Of a DNA stretch of 64,000 bases, positions 1-8,930 are shown one piece after another. Source of the DNA: Bacillota bacterium. Its GTDB lineage: Bacteria; Bacillota; Clostridia; Christensenellales; SZUA-584. Numbering within the stretch: the first letter of the stretch is position 1; the number at the start of each line of letters is the position of its first letter. The notes under the pieces were generated by a model. The model saw nothing but the letters and a program-made list of their open reading frames with translations. It was not told the origin of the DNA and did not search any database. Made by a program: the position numbers and the translations under genes. The DNA lies in contig JAEYKW010000005.1 in the NCBI GenBank assembly GCA_023408075.1, positions 47,343-111,342 of the forward strand, in the 5' to 3' direction.

Positions 1-224
1 AGGGAAAAGTCAGCATGCCGACCGCCGCGCCGGATTTAAGCAAAAAAGCCGCACATGCACCGTCGGCGTTTTCGGCGGGCACCGTCGTTTCGCACCCCAA
101 ATTCGGCCGCGGTCAGATCGTCTCGACCAACGGCGAGGGCGAAGAAAAGATCGCCGTGGTGCGCTTTGATACGGCGGGCGAAAAGAAGATGTTCGTGGCG
201 TTTGCCCCCTTAGAAATACTTTAA
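1..224 (+). CDS. pcrA: PcrA/UvrD-type DNA helicase, C-terminal end only
   Basis: The reading frame is open back to the window edge, so this is the last ~74 residues of a longer gene. It has a linker rich in Ala/Pro/Lys followed by a small beta-rich module with GTVVSHPKFGRGQIV near its start. That module matches the Tudor-like tail of Gram-positive PcrA helicases, which binds RNA polymerase. The helicase motifs lie outside the window. The stop is 10 bases before ligA, and pcrA-ligA is a common gene pair in Bacillota, so the two are probably co-transcribed. The assignment rests on the tail and the neighbour only. Confidence 0.8.
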   Translation, partial: GKVSMPTAAPDLSKKAAHAPSAFSAGTVVSHPKFGRGQIVSTNGEGEEKIAVVRFDTAGEKKMFVAFAPLEIL

Positions 225-234
225 GGAACGAAAA

Positions 235-2193
235 ATGGACGAAGCAGTCAAGCGGATCGACGTACTGATCGAAAAACTGAACGAGCACATTTACCGCTAT
301 TACACGCTCGATAACCCGTCGGTGAGCGATGCCGAGTACGACGCGCTTTACGACGAGTTGGGGCGGCTCGAAAAGCAGACGGGCACTGTGCGGCCCGATT
401 CGCCCACACTGCGCATCGGCGGCGATGTGCTGCCCGGCTTCGAAAAGCAGGCTCACTTACGCCCGCTCTTCAGCCTCGATAAGGTGCGCAGCGAGGACGA
501 GCTCGCCGCGTGGGAAGCGCGCGCGCGCAAGTTCTCTGCGGAGCCTTTTGAATACGTGGTGGAATACAAGTTCGACGGCCTCACCGTCAATCTGCGCTAT
601 GATAACGGTCTGCTCGTTTCCGCCGCCACGCGCGGCGACGGCAGCGTGGGTGAAGTCATCACCAAACAGGTGATGACAATCAAATCGGTGCCGCTGTCCA
701 TTCCGTATAAAGGCCGCCTTGAGGTGCAGGGCGAAGGCATCATGCGCCTGTCAGCTCTGAAAAAATACAACGAAACCGCCGATGAGCCGCTGAAAAACGC
801 GCGCAATGCGGCGGCAGGCGCGCTGCGGAACCTCGACCCCTCGGAAACCGCAAGGCGTAATTTGAGCCTGATCTGCTACAGTGTCGGTTATATTGAAGAC
901 GCACCGTTCGATACGCATTCGCGGATGCTTGAGTTTCTGCGTGAAAACCATTTTCCAGTGAGCAGCTTCACACAGAAGGCCGACAGCATTGCCGAAGTTT
1001 TGACAATAGTGAACAAAGCCGAACATTCCCGGTCATCTCTTGACTATCTGATTGACGGTGCGGTGATCAAAATCGACAGCTTTGCGGTGCGCGAACAGCT
1101 TGGCTTCACACAAAAGTTTCCGCGCTGGGCGGTTGCTTACAAGTTCGCAGCCGACGAAAAAACAACCACGCTGCTCGATGTGATCTGGCAGGTTGGGCGT
1201 ACCGGCAAAATCACGCCGGGCGCGGTGCTCGAGCCAGTGGACATCGGCGGCGTATCGGTATCGCGCGCGACGCTCAACAACGTCGGCGATATTCAACGAA
1301 AGAAGCTTAAAAAGAATGTGCGCGTGTTTATCCGCCGCTCGGGCGACGTGATTCCCGAGATTCTCGGCGTTGCGGAATACACGGAACAGTCAGAGGATAT
1401 CAGCATCCCCGAGGTCTGCCCCGCCTGCGGCCATCCGCTTGTGGAAAAAGGCGCGCATCTGTTCTGCGAAAATCCGCTGGTATGCCGCCCGCAGCTGACG
1501 CGTGCCGTGGCCCATTTCGCCTCGCGCGACGCGATGAACATCGAGACCTTCTCGGACAAAACGGCAGAAGCGTTTTACGACCACCTGGGGCTCATCGACG
1601 TGTCCGACCTTTATTATCTTGATTATGAGCGGATCAAGGCTCTGCCCGGCTTTGGCCAGAAGAAGGCGGATAACTTAAAAACCGCCATTGAGAAAAGCAA
1701 ATCAAGACCGCTCGGCAGCTTTATTTACGCGCTCGGCATCCCCGGCATCGGTGCCAAGACGGGTAAAGACCTCGCCGCGAGATATCAGAGCATGGACGTG
1801 CTGATGCAGGCCGATATGGACAGCCTCGTGGCCATCGACGGCATCGGCGACACGCTCGCGCAGAACATCGTAGATTTCTTCGCGGACAGCCGCGTGCGCG
1901 GCATAGTGGCACGTATGCTTTCTGCGGGTGTCGCTCCCGTGTTCGAGCAAGTCAAAGCGGCCGACTCCGCGTTGTCAGGTAAAAAAATCGTGCTGACCGG
2001 CACGCTATCAAAATACACGCGCAAGGAAGCGTCGGACATCATCGAGTCGCTCGGCGGCGAGGTGGTCTCGTCGGTCAGCAAGAACACGGATATTGTGCTC
2101 GCGGGCGAAAGCGCGGGCAGCAAGCTCGATAAAGCCCAATCCCTCGGCATCACGGTGATTGACGAGGACCAGTTCGAGCAGATGATTCAATAG
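235..2193 (+). CDS. ligA: NAD-dependent DNA ligase LigA
   Basis: Seals nicks in replication and repair, using NAD+ as the adenylate donor. The 652 residues are the usual length. Order of parts: N-terminal Ia domain with the NAD-binding YRYY and YD-LY-EL signatures, adenylation domain with the lysine nucleophile at Lys112 in EYKFDG (the residue before the lysine is Tyr where Leu is more common), OB fold, four-cysteine zinc finger (CPAC...C...C, about residues 400-425), helix-hairpin-helix repeats (LPGFGQKKA, IPGIGAKT, IDGIGDTLA) and a C-terminal BRCT domain from about residue 580. The ATG at 235 has an AAGGAA sequence just upstream. It follows the helicase gene by 10 bases. Confidence 0.97.
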   Translation: MDEAVKRIDVLIEKLNEHIYRYYTLDNPSVSDAEYDALYDELGRLEKQTGTVRPDSPTLRIGGDVLPGFEKQAHLRPLFSLDKVRSEDELAAWEARARKFSAEPFEYVVEYKFDGLTVNLRYDNGLLVSAATRGDGSVGEVITKQVMTIKSVPLSIPYKGRLEVQGEGIMRLSALKKYNETADEPLKNARNAAAGALRNLDPSETARRNLSLICYSVGYIEDAPFDTHSRMLEFLRENHFPVSSFTQKADSIAEVLTIVNKAEHSRSSLDYLIDGAVIKIDSFAVREQLGFTQKFPRWAVAYKFAADEKTTTLLDVIWQVGRTGKITPGAVLEPVDIGGVSVSRATLNNVGDIQRKKLKKNVRVFIRRSGDVIPEILGVAEYTEQSEDISIPEVCPACGHPLVEKGAHLFCENPLVCRPQLTRAVAHFASRDAMNIETFSDKTAEAFYDHLGLIDVSDLYYLDYERIKALPGFGQKKADNLKTAIEKSKSRPLGSFIYALGIPGIGAKTGKDLAARYQSMDVLMQADMDSLVAIDGIGDTLAQNIVDFFADSRVRGIVARMLSAGVAPVFEQVKAADSALSGKKIVLTGTLSKYTRKEASDIIESLGGEVVSSVSKNTDIVLAGESAGSKLDKAQSLGITVIDEDQFEQMIQ

Positions 2194-2281
2194 CTTACAT
2201 TTTTACTATCCGCACGTTTTGCTTACTCATCATGTGTGATAAGCATCGTTTTACTTTTTATTATAAAATGACGAGGTGCCC

Positions 2282-2674
2282 ATGGACATACGTCTGTATT
2301 CTGTGCAGGATGAAATGAAAATGCGTGAATTGCTGTTCAGCGAGGGTGAGGATTGGTCCTGCTATTCTGCTGATGCCGCATTTGAGAAATACAAGCAGGC
2401 CCTGCAAAGCTCTCTTGTCTATGTCGCCTACGAAGGTGACACGCTGTGCGGATATGTGCGATGCCGCAATGACGACGGCTTCGGCATCTATGTTTACGAT
2501 CTGCTCGTGAAAAAGCCTTATCGGGGCCGTTCACTCGGCAGGCTGCTCATGGAGCGTGTCTGCGCCGATTTCCCTTCCGACACGGTTTACGTGATGAGCG
2601 GCGTTGACGCTTATTATGAAAAGCTGGGTTATCCGCGCGAAGGGTCCATATTCATGGTACGAAAAGCAGACTGA
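2282..2674 (+). CDS. GNAT-family N-acetyltransferase
   Basis: A 130-residue single-domain acetyltransferase that would move the acetyl group of acetyl-CoA to an unidentified amine. The acetyl-CoA pyrophosphate loop reads KKPYRGRSLGRLLM (R-x-x-x-G-R pattern), and the C-terminal YYEKLGY is typical of the family. The ATG at 2282 is preferred to an in-frame GTG at 2276, because the GTG lies inside the ribosome-binding site GAGGTG (2273-2278). It follows ligA by 88 bases on the same strand. The substrate cannot be predicted. Confidence 0.85.
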   Translation: MDIRLYSVQDEMKMRELLFSEGEDWSCYSADAAFEKYKQALQSSLVYVAYEGDTLCGYVRCRNDDGFGIYVYDLLVKKPYRGRSLGRLLMERVCADFPSDTVYVMSGVDAYYEKLGYPREGSIFMVRKAD

Positions 2675-2845
2675 AAAAAGCACCGACACGGACACCCCGT
2701 CAACAACTGCGCGGCACATTCGCCATGATCGAACCTGATATCATTCAGTCAATTCATCTCAAGACGGCACGTACAGCGGCTCCGAAATGCTCATTCAAAT
2801 CGACGAAACTATCCCAATGCCCACACCTTGTTTCATATCGGAAAA

Positions 2846-2890
2846 GCGATTCTCTGTGCAGAGGCGCTGCTCAGAGAATCGCCCGTTTTG
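2846..2890 (+). terminator. Perfect 11-bp inverted repeat, possible terminator
   Basis: GCGATTCTCTG at 2846-2856 and its exact reverse complement at 2872-2882, with a 15-base loop. Downstream on the + strand is a weak T stretch (CCGTTTT). It is probably the end of the ligA-GNAT transcript. Confidence 0.5.
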
Positions 2891-3001
2891 CAATAATCAT
2901 CAACAGCACTTGTGCTATATTGTAATATATTGTTTTATTTTGTCATGCACTGTCGAAGCCAAAATCATGATTAATCAGAAGACTCATACAATAAGTAAAA
3001 T

Positions 3002-3049
3002 AAAAGGCCTCCGTTTCAGTTATTCTAGGTACGGAAGCCTTGATTTTTG
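3002..3049. terminator. Bidirectional rho-independent terminator
   Basis: AAGGCCTCCGT (3004-3014) pairs with ACGGAAGCCTT (3031-3041), with one G-T wobble. Five Ts follow on the + strand, and an A-rich run precedes it, giving T/U runs on the other strand. It sits between the rightward ligA-GNAT genes and the leftward murC, so it can serve both. Confidence 0.75.
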
Positions 3050-3168
3050 ATAGCGCAGCTTCCATATTTTGGTGTAATTCAGTTATTTTCGTAGCTTGAA
3101 GCCGCTATAAAGCGAGAATGTTCTATTTTGTTATATTTTGTACTAATGTGTCGTATCCTGCGGAGCCT

Positions 3169-4533
3169 TTACAGCAGCTTTTTGGTCTCTCTGTCCACAC
3201 TGCCGGACCCAAGCGTCACCACAATGTCGCCGGGAACCGCGTTTTCGTCAAGGTAAGAGCTGATCTCCTCAAATGTCGGGATATATTTGCAGGCGGCATT
3301 GGGGCTGATCGCCGCCACGAGGTCGCGCGCATGGATCTCGCCGCGGTCGATATCGCGGCCCGGATAGATATCCGACACAAGCACCATGTCCGCATCGGCA
3401 AAGCTCACAGCATATTTGTCTTTGAGTGTCTTCGCCCGCGTGTACGAGTTGCACTGGAATACAACCCAAAGCTTATTGTGCGGATACTTGGAAGCCGCAT
3501 TGAGGCACGCCATAATTTCGCTCGGATGATGCGCATAGTCGTGAATCACCTTCACGCCGTTTTTCTCCCCGATGAGCTCAAACCGGCGCCCCGCCAGATG
3601 GTATTTTGTCAGCGCCTGCGCTGCATCCTCAAGGCTGATGCCAAACACTTCGCTGCAAACCGTCATCGCAGCCAGCGCGTTGGCCATGTTGTGTTTCCCC
3701 ACAACGTTTAGCTTCACGCGAGCCGTGCCTTTGGATGACGCCACATCAAACTCAGGGCAGCCCATATCGTCATACACATCGTTCTCTGCGATGTAGTCCG
3801 CGTTTTCAAAGCCGTATGTCACCACAGTGCGCCCGCAGCTTTGCGCCACATCCATCACAAGCGGGTCGTGCACGTTGGCAAACAGCACGCCGGTCGGCGG
3901 CAGCAATGCCGTAAAATTTTTGAATGTTTCAACAATCTCATCAATGCTCTTGTAATAGTCAAGATGATCATCATCAATATTGTTGATCAGTATATGCGTG
4001 GGTGCAAGCTTTAAAAAGCTGCGTACGTATTCGCAGGCTTCCGTCAGGAAAGCGGGGTAATCGCCAATCGCGACACCGCCTCCGAGAAAATCCACCATGC
4101 CGCCCACATGCACGGTTAAGTTCACGGCGCACTCACGCAGGATAAGCGCGCACATCGATGTGATCGTGGTTTTGCCGTGGCATCCCGCAATGCCGATCAC
4201 CGTTTCGAACTGACGGCTGATTTGGCCCAGCAGCTCAGCACGCTCAAGCATGGGAAGCCCCAGCTCCTTAGCCTTGTCATATTCCACATTACCGGGTTTG
4301 ATCGCGGCAGAATAGATGACCAGCGATGCATCGCCCAGATTTTTTTCATTATGCCCGATGACGAACGAAACATTTTCACTTTCCAGCTTTCTTGTAAAAG
4401 CCGATTCTGTGATATCAGAGCCTTGAGCAATATAACCAAGATTTTTAAGTATGATCGCGAGGCCGCTCATGCTGCAGCCGCCAATACCGATAAAATGGAC
4501 AATCTTGCCCTTGTAATCCTGTAAAGAAATCAT
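3169..4533 (-). CDS. murC: UDP-N-acetylmuramate--L-alanine ligase MurC
   Basis: Adds L-alanine to UDP-MurNAc with ATP, the first amino acid of the peptidoglycan stem peptide; cytoplasmic. The 454 residues fit the family. Visible parts are the N-terminal nucleotide-sugar loop FIGIGGCSMSG, the ATP P-loop GIAGCHGKTT (most family members have GTHGKTT, so Cys replaces Thr), and the MurC signature DYAHHPSEI in the C-terminal third. The ATG at 4533 is preferred to an in-frame GTG at 4539, because the GTG is part of the ribosome-binding site GAGGTG. A good promoter lies at 4578-4607. It is divergent from purR. Confidence 0.95.
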   Translation of the reverse strand: MISLQDYKGKIVHFIGIGGCSMSGLAIILKNLGYIAQGSDITESAFTRKLESENVSFVIGHNEKNLGDASLVIYSAAIKPGNVEYDKAKELGLPMLERAELLGQISRQFETVIGIAGCHGKTTITSMCALILRECAVNLTVHVGGMVDFLGGGVAIGDYPAFLTEACEYVRSFLKLAPTHILINNIDDDHLDYYKSIDEIVETFKNFTALLPPTGVLFANVHDPLVMDVAQSCGRTVVTYGFENADYIAENDVYDDMGCPEFDVASSKGTARVKLNVVGKHNMANALAAMTVCSEVFGISLEDAAQALTKYHLAGRRFELIGEKNGVKVIHDYAHHPSEIMACLNAASKYPHNKLWVVFQCNSYTRAKTLKDKYAVSFADADMVLVSDIYPGRDIDRGEIHARDLVAAISPNAACKYIPTFEEISSYLDENAVPGDIVVTLGSGSVDRETKKLL

Positions 4534-4577
4534 AGACACCTCATTATGTCACATGCTAATAATCCGCATATCACTGC

Positions 4578-4607
4578 ATTATACTCCAAACATCGCGCGA
4601 ATATCAA
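4578..4607 (-). promoter_or_regulatory. Sigma-A-type promoter of murC
   Basis: Read on the - strand: TTGATA (4607-4602), an 18-base spacer, TATAAT (4583-4578). It is about 45 bases upstream of the murC start. Confidence 0.65.
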
Positions 4608-4648
4608 TAAAAAAAGCTTTTGCTATTTAAAAATTGCCTGACAGGTTC

Positions 4649-4654
4649 TATAAT
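4649..4654 (+). promoter_or_regulatory. -10 element (TATAAT) of purR
   Basis: A consensus TATAAT lies 33 bases before the purR start codon. No convincing -35 is seen (TTTAAA at the expected place). No clear PurBox pair was recognised by eye. Confidence 0.45.
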
Positions 4655-4686
4655 GGAAATGAATTTTGTCAAAGGAGACCGTATCA

Positions 4687-5493
4687 ATGGATAAGGCCGA
4701 CAGGAAAACGCGGCTCGCTGTGGTTGCTGCGATGCTCACGCGCGAGCCCGGCAAAACATATTCGCTCAAGGTGTTTTGCGATATGTTCGGTGCCGCCAAA
4801 TCGACAATGAGCGAAGATATTGCGATTTTAAAGAGCATGTTCAAAACATACGGCCAAGGCGACGTTGAGGTGACGCTCGGCGCGGGCGGCGGCGTGCGTT
4901 TCGTTCCTGTGATGCCTGTTTCCTCGCGCGAAGCCGTGCTCCGCGATATTGCCGAAAAACTCTCGGACCCCACGCGCATTCTACCCGGCGGTTATATCTA
5001 CACTGTTGATATTTTTTCCAATCCCAAATATGTGGCCCCCATGGCCGAAATACTGGCCGGCATGTTTATCAAAGCGAACCCTGATTTTGTCGCGACAGTG
5101 GAAACAAAAGGTGTCGCTCTCGCGTTGTTTGTGGCACGTGCGCTTTCCAAGCCGCTTGTGATCGCACGCCGCGATCTGCGGATCACAGAAGGCTCCGTCG
5201 TCACAATCAACTATTTGACCGGTTCTTCAAGGCGCATGATGACGATGTCTCTCTCGAAACGGGCTGTGACTCCGGGCCAGAAGGCGCTGCTGATCGACGA
5301 CTTTATTGCAGGCGGCGGCACGGTTCATGCGCTTTTTGAGATGATGAAGGAATTCTCCGTCACGGTCGTGGGGTGCGGCGCAGGCATTGTGACGCGCATA
5401 CCTGAAAAGAAGCAAATTGATAATTTCAAAGCGCTGCTGATGCTGGAAAGCGTTGATCCGTCGGCAGAAAAAATCGTAATTAAACCGCTCTAA
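4687..5493 (+). CDS. purR: Purine operon repressor PurR
   Basis: The Gram-positive PurR binds PurBox DNA and is released by PRPP, so it senses purine supply. The 268-residue protein has an N-terminal winged helix (about 1-75, FCDMFGAAKSTMSEDIAIL as the recognition region) and a C-terminal phosphoribosyltransferase-like domain. The domain carries the PRPP loop ALLIDDFIAGGGT near residue 205 and the family segment RDLRITEGSVVTINY. The ATG at 4687 has AAAGGAG nine bases upstream; an earlier TTG at 4666 would overlap the leader and is not needed. The gene stands alone, divergent from murC. Confidence 0.92.
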   Translation: MDKADRKTRLAVVAAMLTREPGKTYSLKVFCDMFGAAKSTMSEDIAILKSMFKTYGQGDVEVTLGAGGGVRFVPVMPVSSREAVLRDIAEKLSDPTRILPGGYIYTVDIFSNPKYVAPMAEILAGMFIKANPDFVATVETKGVALALFVARALSKPLVIARRDLRITEGSVVTINYLTGSSRRMMTMSLSKRAVTPGQKALLIDDFIAGGGTVHALFEMMKEFSVTVVGCGAGIVTRIPEKKQIDNFKALLMLESVDPSAEKIVIKPL

Positions 5494-5575
5494 ACCACAT
5501 GGATTTAAAAATGGTGTGAATTGGTCAAGCATTGACTATTTTTGTCGAAAAAACCAAATGCCATGACGAAAAGTG

Positions 5576-5581
5576 TATAAT
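5576..5581 (+). promoter_or_regulatory. -10 element (TATAAT) of the PAS/GAF gene
   Basis: TATAAT lies 34 bases before the start codon at 5615. The -35 region is poor, so an activator or an extended -10 may be involved. Confidence 0.4.
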
Positions 5582-5614
5582 GAACCTACACTGCATCACA
5601 ATCGGAGGTGCTGT

Positions 5615-7933
5615 ATGGGGGATGACGAATTGTCAATTTGGGGGCAAATTCTTTTCACGGTAAAAAAACTTAAAAATCACCTCGAACTTGAAAACATCAG
5701 CCCGATTTGCAAAGGTCAAACGCGGGCTGATTTTGAAAACCAATTCAGCGAGCATGCAAAAGCCGAAATAGCTTCAAGATGTTCCCTTGCCCTGTCCGGA
5801 GAAGACAGCGGCGACAGTTTTTATACAAGCCTTTATGGTTGCCCGTATATCATCACTCTCATTACTCAAATGGAGCAATCCTTTTTATTTTTAGCTGCGG
5901 AAGAGCCTGCGGGTAAAATGGATGATATACCGGAAAACTCCGCCTTTTATAAATTGTGCAGTATGACTGAAAGAGGTATATTCTTTTGGCGTGTGAGGAA
6001 TCGCGAGTTTTTTCTCAATTATGCCAACGCATCCTACCTTCTTCAAATAGGCTCGCCGGGGAAATCCTTGCGCAAGCGCCCGGAAGATATATATGGCCCC
6101 AAAAAAGCCACGCTCATTCGCTCCCAATTGGAGAAATGCGTAAACTTATTGAGGCCTGTTTCATTTAATAACAAAGTCAACAAAAAGACATTTGCGGTGA
6201 CATTGTATCCCGATGTCAGCAACGGACAGACCGTGCGCGTGATGGGTGTCAGCACCGATATTACGGAGCATGTCAGCAAATCCGATCAATTGGAGCAAAG
6301 CAGAATACAGGCTTCGCAGTGTGAAACCATGCTGCAGGAGCATATCCGGTTTGAAGAAATCTTGTCACGTTCCGCAAGAGAGTTTTTAGACTCGGGGTTA
6401 TCCGGATTTAATGAATGCCTTGAAAGAACGGTCCAAAGCCTTGGGCCTTTGTTTGACACGGACTGGACATTTGCCTGCAAAAGCAATAACGTCCATTGCG
6501 GCATCAGCTGCCAGTGGCTGGCACGCCCTGAAACCGGCCGCGACCGCCTTCTCGGCATCACGCAGAGCAATGAATTTTGCACTTGGGTTTCACAACTCCG
6601 GGCCGGGCGTATTTTTGTTGTTAATGACATCCACAAGGAACTGCCGTCGCTTCATGCTGCGCTCAAGGGCGCGGGCAGTCCCGAGGTTCGCTCGTTTATC
6701 GCCGTTCCCGTACTTCGGTCGGATGAGGTTTGGGGGGTGCTCTGCGTCTCATCTTTTTGTGAAAAGAGAATCTGGACGACCAGAGAAATCAGCATACTCA
6801 AAACTGCGGCTGATATTATCATGAGTGCTTATCTGCGTACAAAACTGGAAAAGCAGCTGAACGAATCCAACCGGGTTCTCGTGGAGTATGATGAATGCCT
6901 TCAAGACATGCTTTCGGTGGAGGAATCACTTCATACCGTAACGAGACAATTTCTAAGTACTGAAACAAAAGGGTTTGGCAATTGCGTCGGCGATATGCTC
7001 AGCACGTTAACCGAGCTGACGGATGCTGACCAAGCCTGTATCACCGTATTAAACGGGGCCTCCCCCAAATGCTACTCCTGGCATAAAAAAGGGCTCTCTT
7101 TTCCGCCGTGCGATCACGACAGAATGAATACGATTTTTTGCGGCTGGAGCGATTTCTTAAGAAATACCGAACAAATTGCGATTGAAGATGTCTCACAGGA
7201 AATAAACACTCTTCCGGCATCCGTTCAGGATTATATATTGAGTATGGGCATAAAATCCCTGCTTATCATTTCGATTCGCAGCGGAGATACCCCCGTTGCC
7301 ATATTGTTCCTTGCAAAGGTTTTGGGCGGCTGCCGCTGGGACAACCCAACGATTTATACGTCTAAACGGTTTGCGGATGTTTTCAGGGACGCTTATATAA
7401 AATTTTGCAGACAGCAGCAGCTTCTTCTGGAAGTCAACTCTGATTCGCATGCGGCTAAAGAGGCGCTGGCTCAAGCGCAGCTCATTAAAACAACTGCGGA
7501 GTGCGCCCAGCAGCTTATTGATGCCACCACAGAAAGCTTGTCCTCCATATACGGCATGTTCTGCAAATCCATCGCCCAACACCTGCCCATTGACTCAATC
7601 AATCTGACACAATACAGCGAGGATTATACAAAGACATTTATCGTATTTAACTGGCGCGCAACAGGCCCATTGCCAAAAAACACAAGCAGTCAAGCCATCG
7701 GTCACGACAACGTTGTTTTAAGTATTCCCGTATTTTATCGCGAAATTGTATGGGGCTGCCTGCTCGTAAATTTCACGTCGCAATCACCCGCCGACGGCTT
7801 TATGCAGGTGCTTGAGATGGTGGCGGAATGCTTTGTCCGTGCATACATGCGCATCCATGGGAATAACAAGGATTGTATTGAGGCCAAAAAACATCCGGCC
7901 ATAGCCCTTTCGCCGCGCCCCTTCGCCATCTAA
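5615..7933 (+). CDS. PAS and multiple GAF-like sensor protein, no output domain
   Basis: A 772-residue soluble protein with no signal peptide or membrane segment. After an unassigned N-terminal ~110 residues there is a PAS-like fold (about 114-225, ending in a PAC-type stretch VRVMGVSTDITEH). Two clear GAF-like domains follow (about 242-412, core RSFIAVPVLRSDEVWGVLCV; and about 434-595), then a weaker third one (about 618-745, core VVLSIPVFYREIVWGCLLV). Helical linkers join the domains. No histidine kinase, GGDEF, EAL, PP2C or DNA-binding region follows. The ATG at 5615 has GGAGG six bases upstream. The ligand and partner are unknown; it probably works through another protein. Confidence 0.75.
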   Translation: MGDDELSIWGQILFTVKKLKNHLELENISPICKGQTRADFENQFSEHAKAEIASRCSLALSGEDSGDSFYTSLYGCPYIITLITQMEQSFLFLAAEEPAGKMDDIPENSAFYKLCSMTERGIFFWRVRNREFFLNYANASYLLQIGSPGKSLRKRPEDIYGPKKATLIRSQLEKCVNLLRPVSFNNKVNKKTFAVTLYPDVSNGQTVRVMGVSTDITEHVSKSDQLEQSRIQASQCETMLQEHIRFEEILSRSAREFLDSGLSGFNECLERTVQSLGPLFDTDWTFACKSNNVHCGISCQWLARPETGRDRLLGITQSNEFCTWVSQLRAGRIFVVNDIHKELPSLHAALKGAGSPEVRSFIAVPVLRSDEVWGVLCVSSFCEKRIWTTREISILKTAADIIMSAYLRTKLEKQLNESNRVLVEYDECLQDMLSVEESLHTVTRQFLSTETKGFGNCVGDMLSTLTELTDADQACITVLNGASPKCYSWHKKGLSFPPCDHDRMNTIFCGWSDFLRNTEQIAIEDVSQEINTLPASVQDYILSMGIKSLLIISIRSGDTPVAILFLAKVLGGCRWDNPTIYTSKRFADVFRDAYIKFCRQQQLLLEVNSDSHAAKEALAQAQLIKTTAECAQQLIDATTESLSSIYGMFCKSIAQHLPIDSINLTQYSEDYTKTFIVFNWRATGPLPKNTSSQAIGHDNVVLSIPVFYREIVWGCLLVNFTSQSPADGFMQVLEMVAECFVRAYMRIHGNNKDCIEAKKHPAIALSPRPFAI

Positions 7934-7945
7934 CATCCCCCCTCG

Positions 7946-7975
7946 TTGCAATGCGTTTATCCGGCATGCTATAAT
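7946..7975 (+). promoter_or_regulatory. Sigma-A-type promoter of the SDR gene
   Basis: TTGCAA (7946-7951), 18-base spacer, TATAAT (7970-7975). It starts just after the stop of the previous gene and shows that the SDR gene has its own promoter. Confidence 0.6.
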
Positions 7976-7994
7976 TCGAAAGCGGAGGAAGCAT

Positions 7995-8777
7995 ATGAAT
8001 CGGAAAAAATGGGTTCTGATAACCGGCGCATCTTCGGGTATCGGCATGGCGCTGGCGCTGCGGTTTGCCAAAGAAGGCTGGCACTTGGTGCTCGTGGCTA
8101 GAGACGCCGCAAGACTGTCCGCGTTGTCTGAAATCATTGAAGATGATTTTAAAGTGCGCACTCTTGTGATTGCAAAAGACCTGACATCTCAAAATGCCAC
8201 CGCAGAAATATTCGAGCAGCTTTCAGGCAGCGGCATTCGCATTGAAGCGTTGATCAACAATGCCGGAGCCGGAGCCTGCGGTCTCTTCCACGATATCCCG
8301 GATGTTAAAGACATGCAGATGATCGATCTCAATATCCGTGCCGTCACGTCGCTTTCAAAGCTTGCCATTGCTCATATGCGTCAAACCGGCGGCGGGAGAA
8401 TCCTCAATGTCGCTTCCACCGGTTCATACCAGCCCGGGCCGTATATCGCCGTTTATTACGCCTCAAAGGCCTATGTGCTTTCTTTTTCGCAGGCGCTGCG
8501 CAAAGAGCTCAAAAAGACGGGTATTATTGTCAGCACACTGTGCCCCGGCTCCACTGCAACCGAATTTTCACAGCGTGCCGGAAAAGCCGAAATCAGCGGG
8601 GCGATGACGCCCGAAAAGGTGGCGGATTGTGCCTACAAAGGCCTTATCAAAGGCAAAGCCATTATAATCCCCGGATTTTTGAACAAAGTATTCATCGCCG
8701 CCTCCAAACTGCTGCCCGGAAGCTTAAGCGCTGCCATCGTCGAGCGTATACAGAAAAAGCTGACTGAAACATTTTAG
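7995..8777 (+). CDS. Short-chain dehydrogenase/reductase (classical SDR)
   Basis: A 260-residue NAD(P)-dependent oxidoreductase of the DltE/YqjQ-like group (COG0300 type). The nucleotide loop GASSGIG is at residues 11-17, NNAG at 88-91, and the catalytic set is Ser141, Tyr154 and Lys158 (YYASK). The Arg just after the second beta strand (VARDAAR) suggests NADP. The C-terminal ~40 residues (KVFIAASKLLPGSLSAAIV) are hydrophobic and may touch the membrane. The ATG at 7995 has GGAGGAAG upstream. The substrate is unknown. Confidence 0.85.
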   Translation: MNRKKWVLITGASSGIGMALALRFAKEGWHLVLVARDAARLSALSEIIEDDFKVRTLVIAKDLTSQNATAEIFEQLSGSGIRIEALINNAGAGACGLFHDIPDVKDMQMIDLNIRAVTSLSKLAIAHMRQTGGGRILNVASTGSYQPGPYIAVYYASKAYVLSFSQALRKELKKTGIIVSTLCPGSTATEFSQRAGKAEISGAMTPEKVADCAYKGLIKGKAIIIPGFLNKVFIAASKLLPGSLSAAIVERIQKKLTETF

Positions 8778-8842
8778 CACTGCTCTTTTCTCAATGGATA
8801 TTGACGTGGACTCTTTACAAATACGATTCGCAGCATCTTGTT

Positions 8843-8859
8843 TGTAACCTTTATGTAAC
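8843..8859 (+). promoter_or_regulatory. WalR-type binding box
   Basis: TGTAAC, five bases, TGTAAC: an exact match to the WalR (YycF) consensus TGTWAH-N5-TGTWAH. The second half ends 17 bases before the -35 of the NlpC/P60 gene, a suitable place for activation. Peptidoglycan hydrolase genes are classic WalRK targets. Confidence 0.6.
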
Positions 8860-8876
8860 ATTTCCGTAATAAATTC

Positions 8877-8905
8877 TTGCAATTCCCTTCCATACGGTTT
8901 AAAAT
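8877..8905 (+). promoter_or_regulatory. Sigma-A-type promoter of the NlpC/P60 gene
   Basis: TTGCAA (8877-8882), 17-base spacer, TAAAAT (8900-8905), 25 bases before the start codon. Confidence 0.6.
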
Positions 8906-8930
8906 AGAAGAAAATGCAGAGAGGTTCAAT

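Larger units (their letters stand above)
2675..3168. other. Intergenic region with two hairpins, no gene seen
   Basis: This 494-base gap lies between the GNAT gene and the convergent murC. Short open frames occur, but none has a good ribosome-binding site or recognisable protein. The only structures seen are two inverted repeats, at 2846-2882 and 3004-3041, listed separately. Confidence 0.6.

Noticed and set aside
2725..2925. 66-codon open frame after the GNAT gene
   Set aside because: No ribosome-binding site, no family, and it spans a hairpin that looks like a terminator.
3118..3711. Long rightward frame over murC
   Set aside because: Shadow of murC on the opposite strand, with Cys/His-rich unnatural composition.
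4600..4690. PurBox pair in front of purR
   Set aside because: No two half-sites of adequate match were found by eye; a motif scan would be needed.
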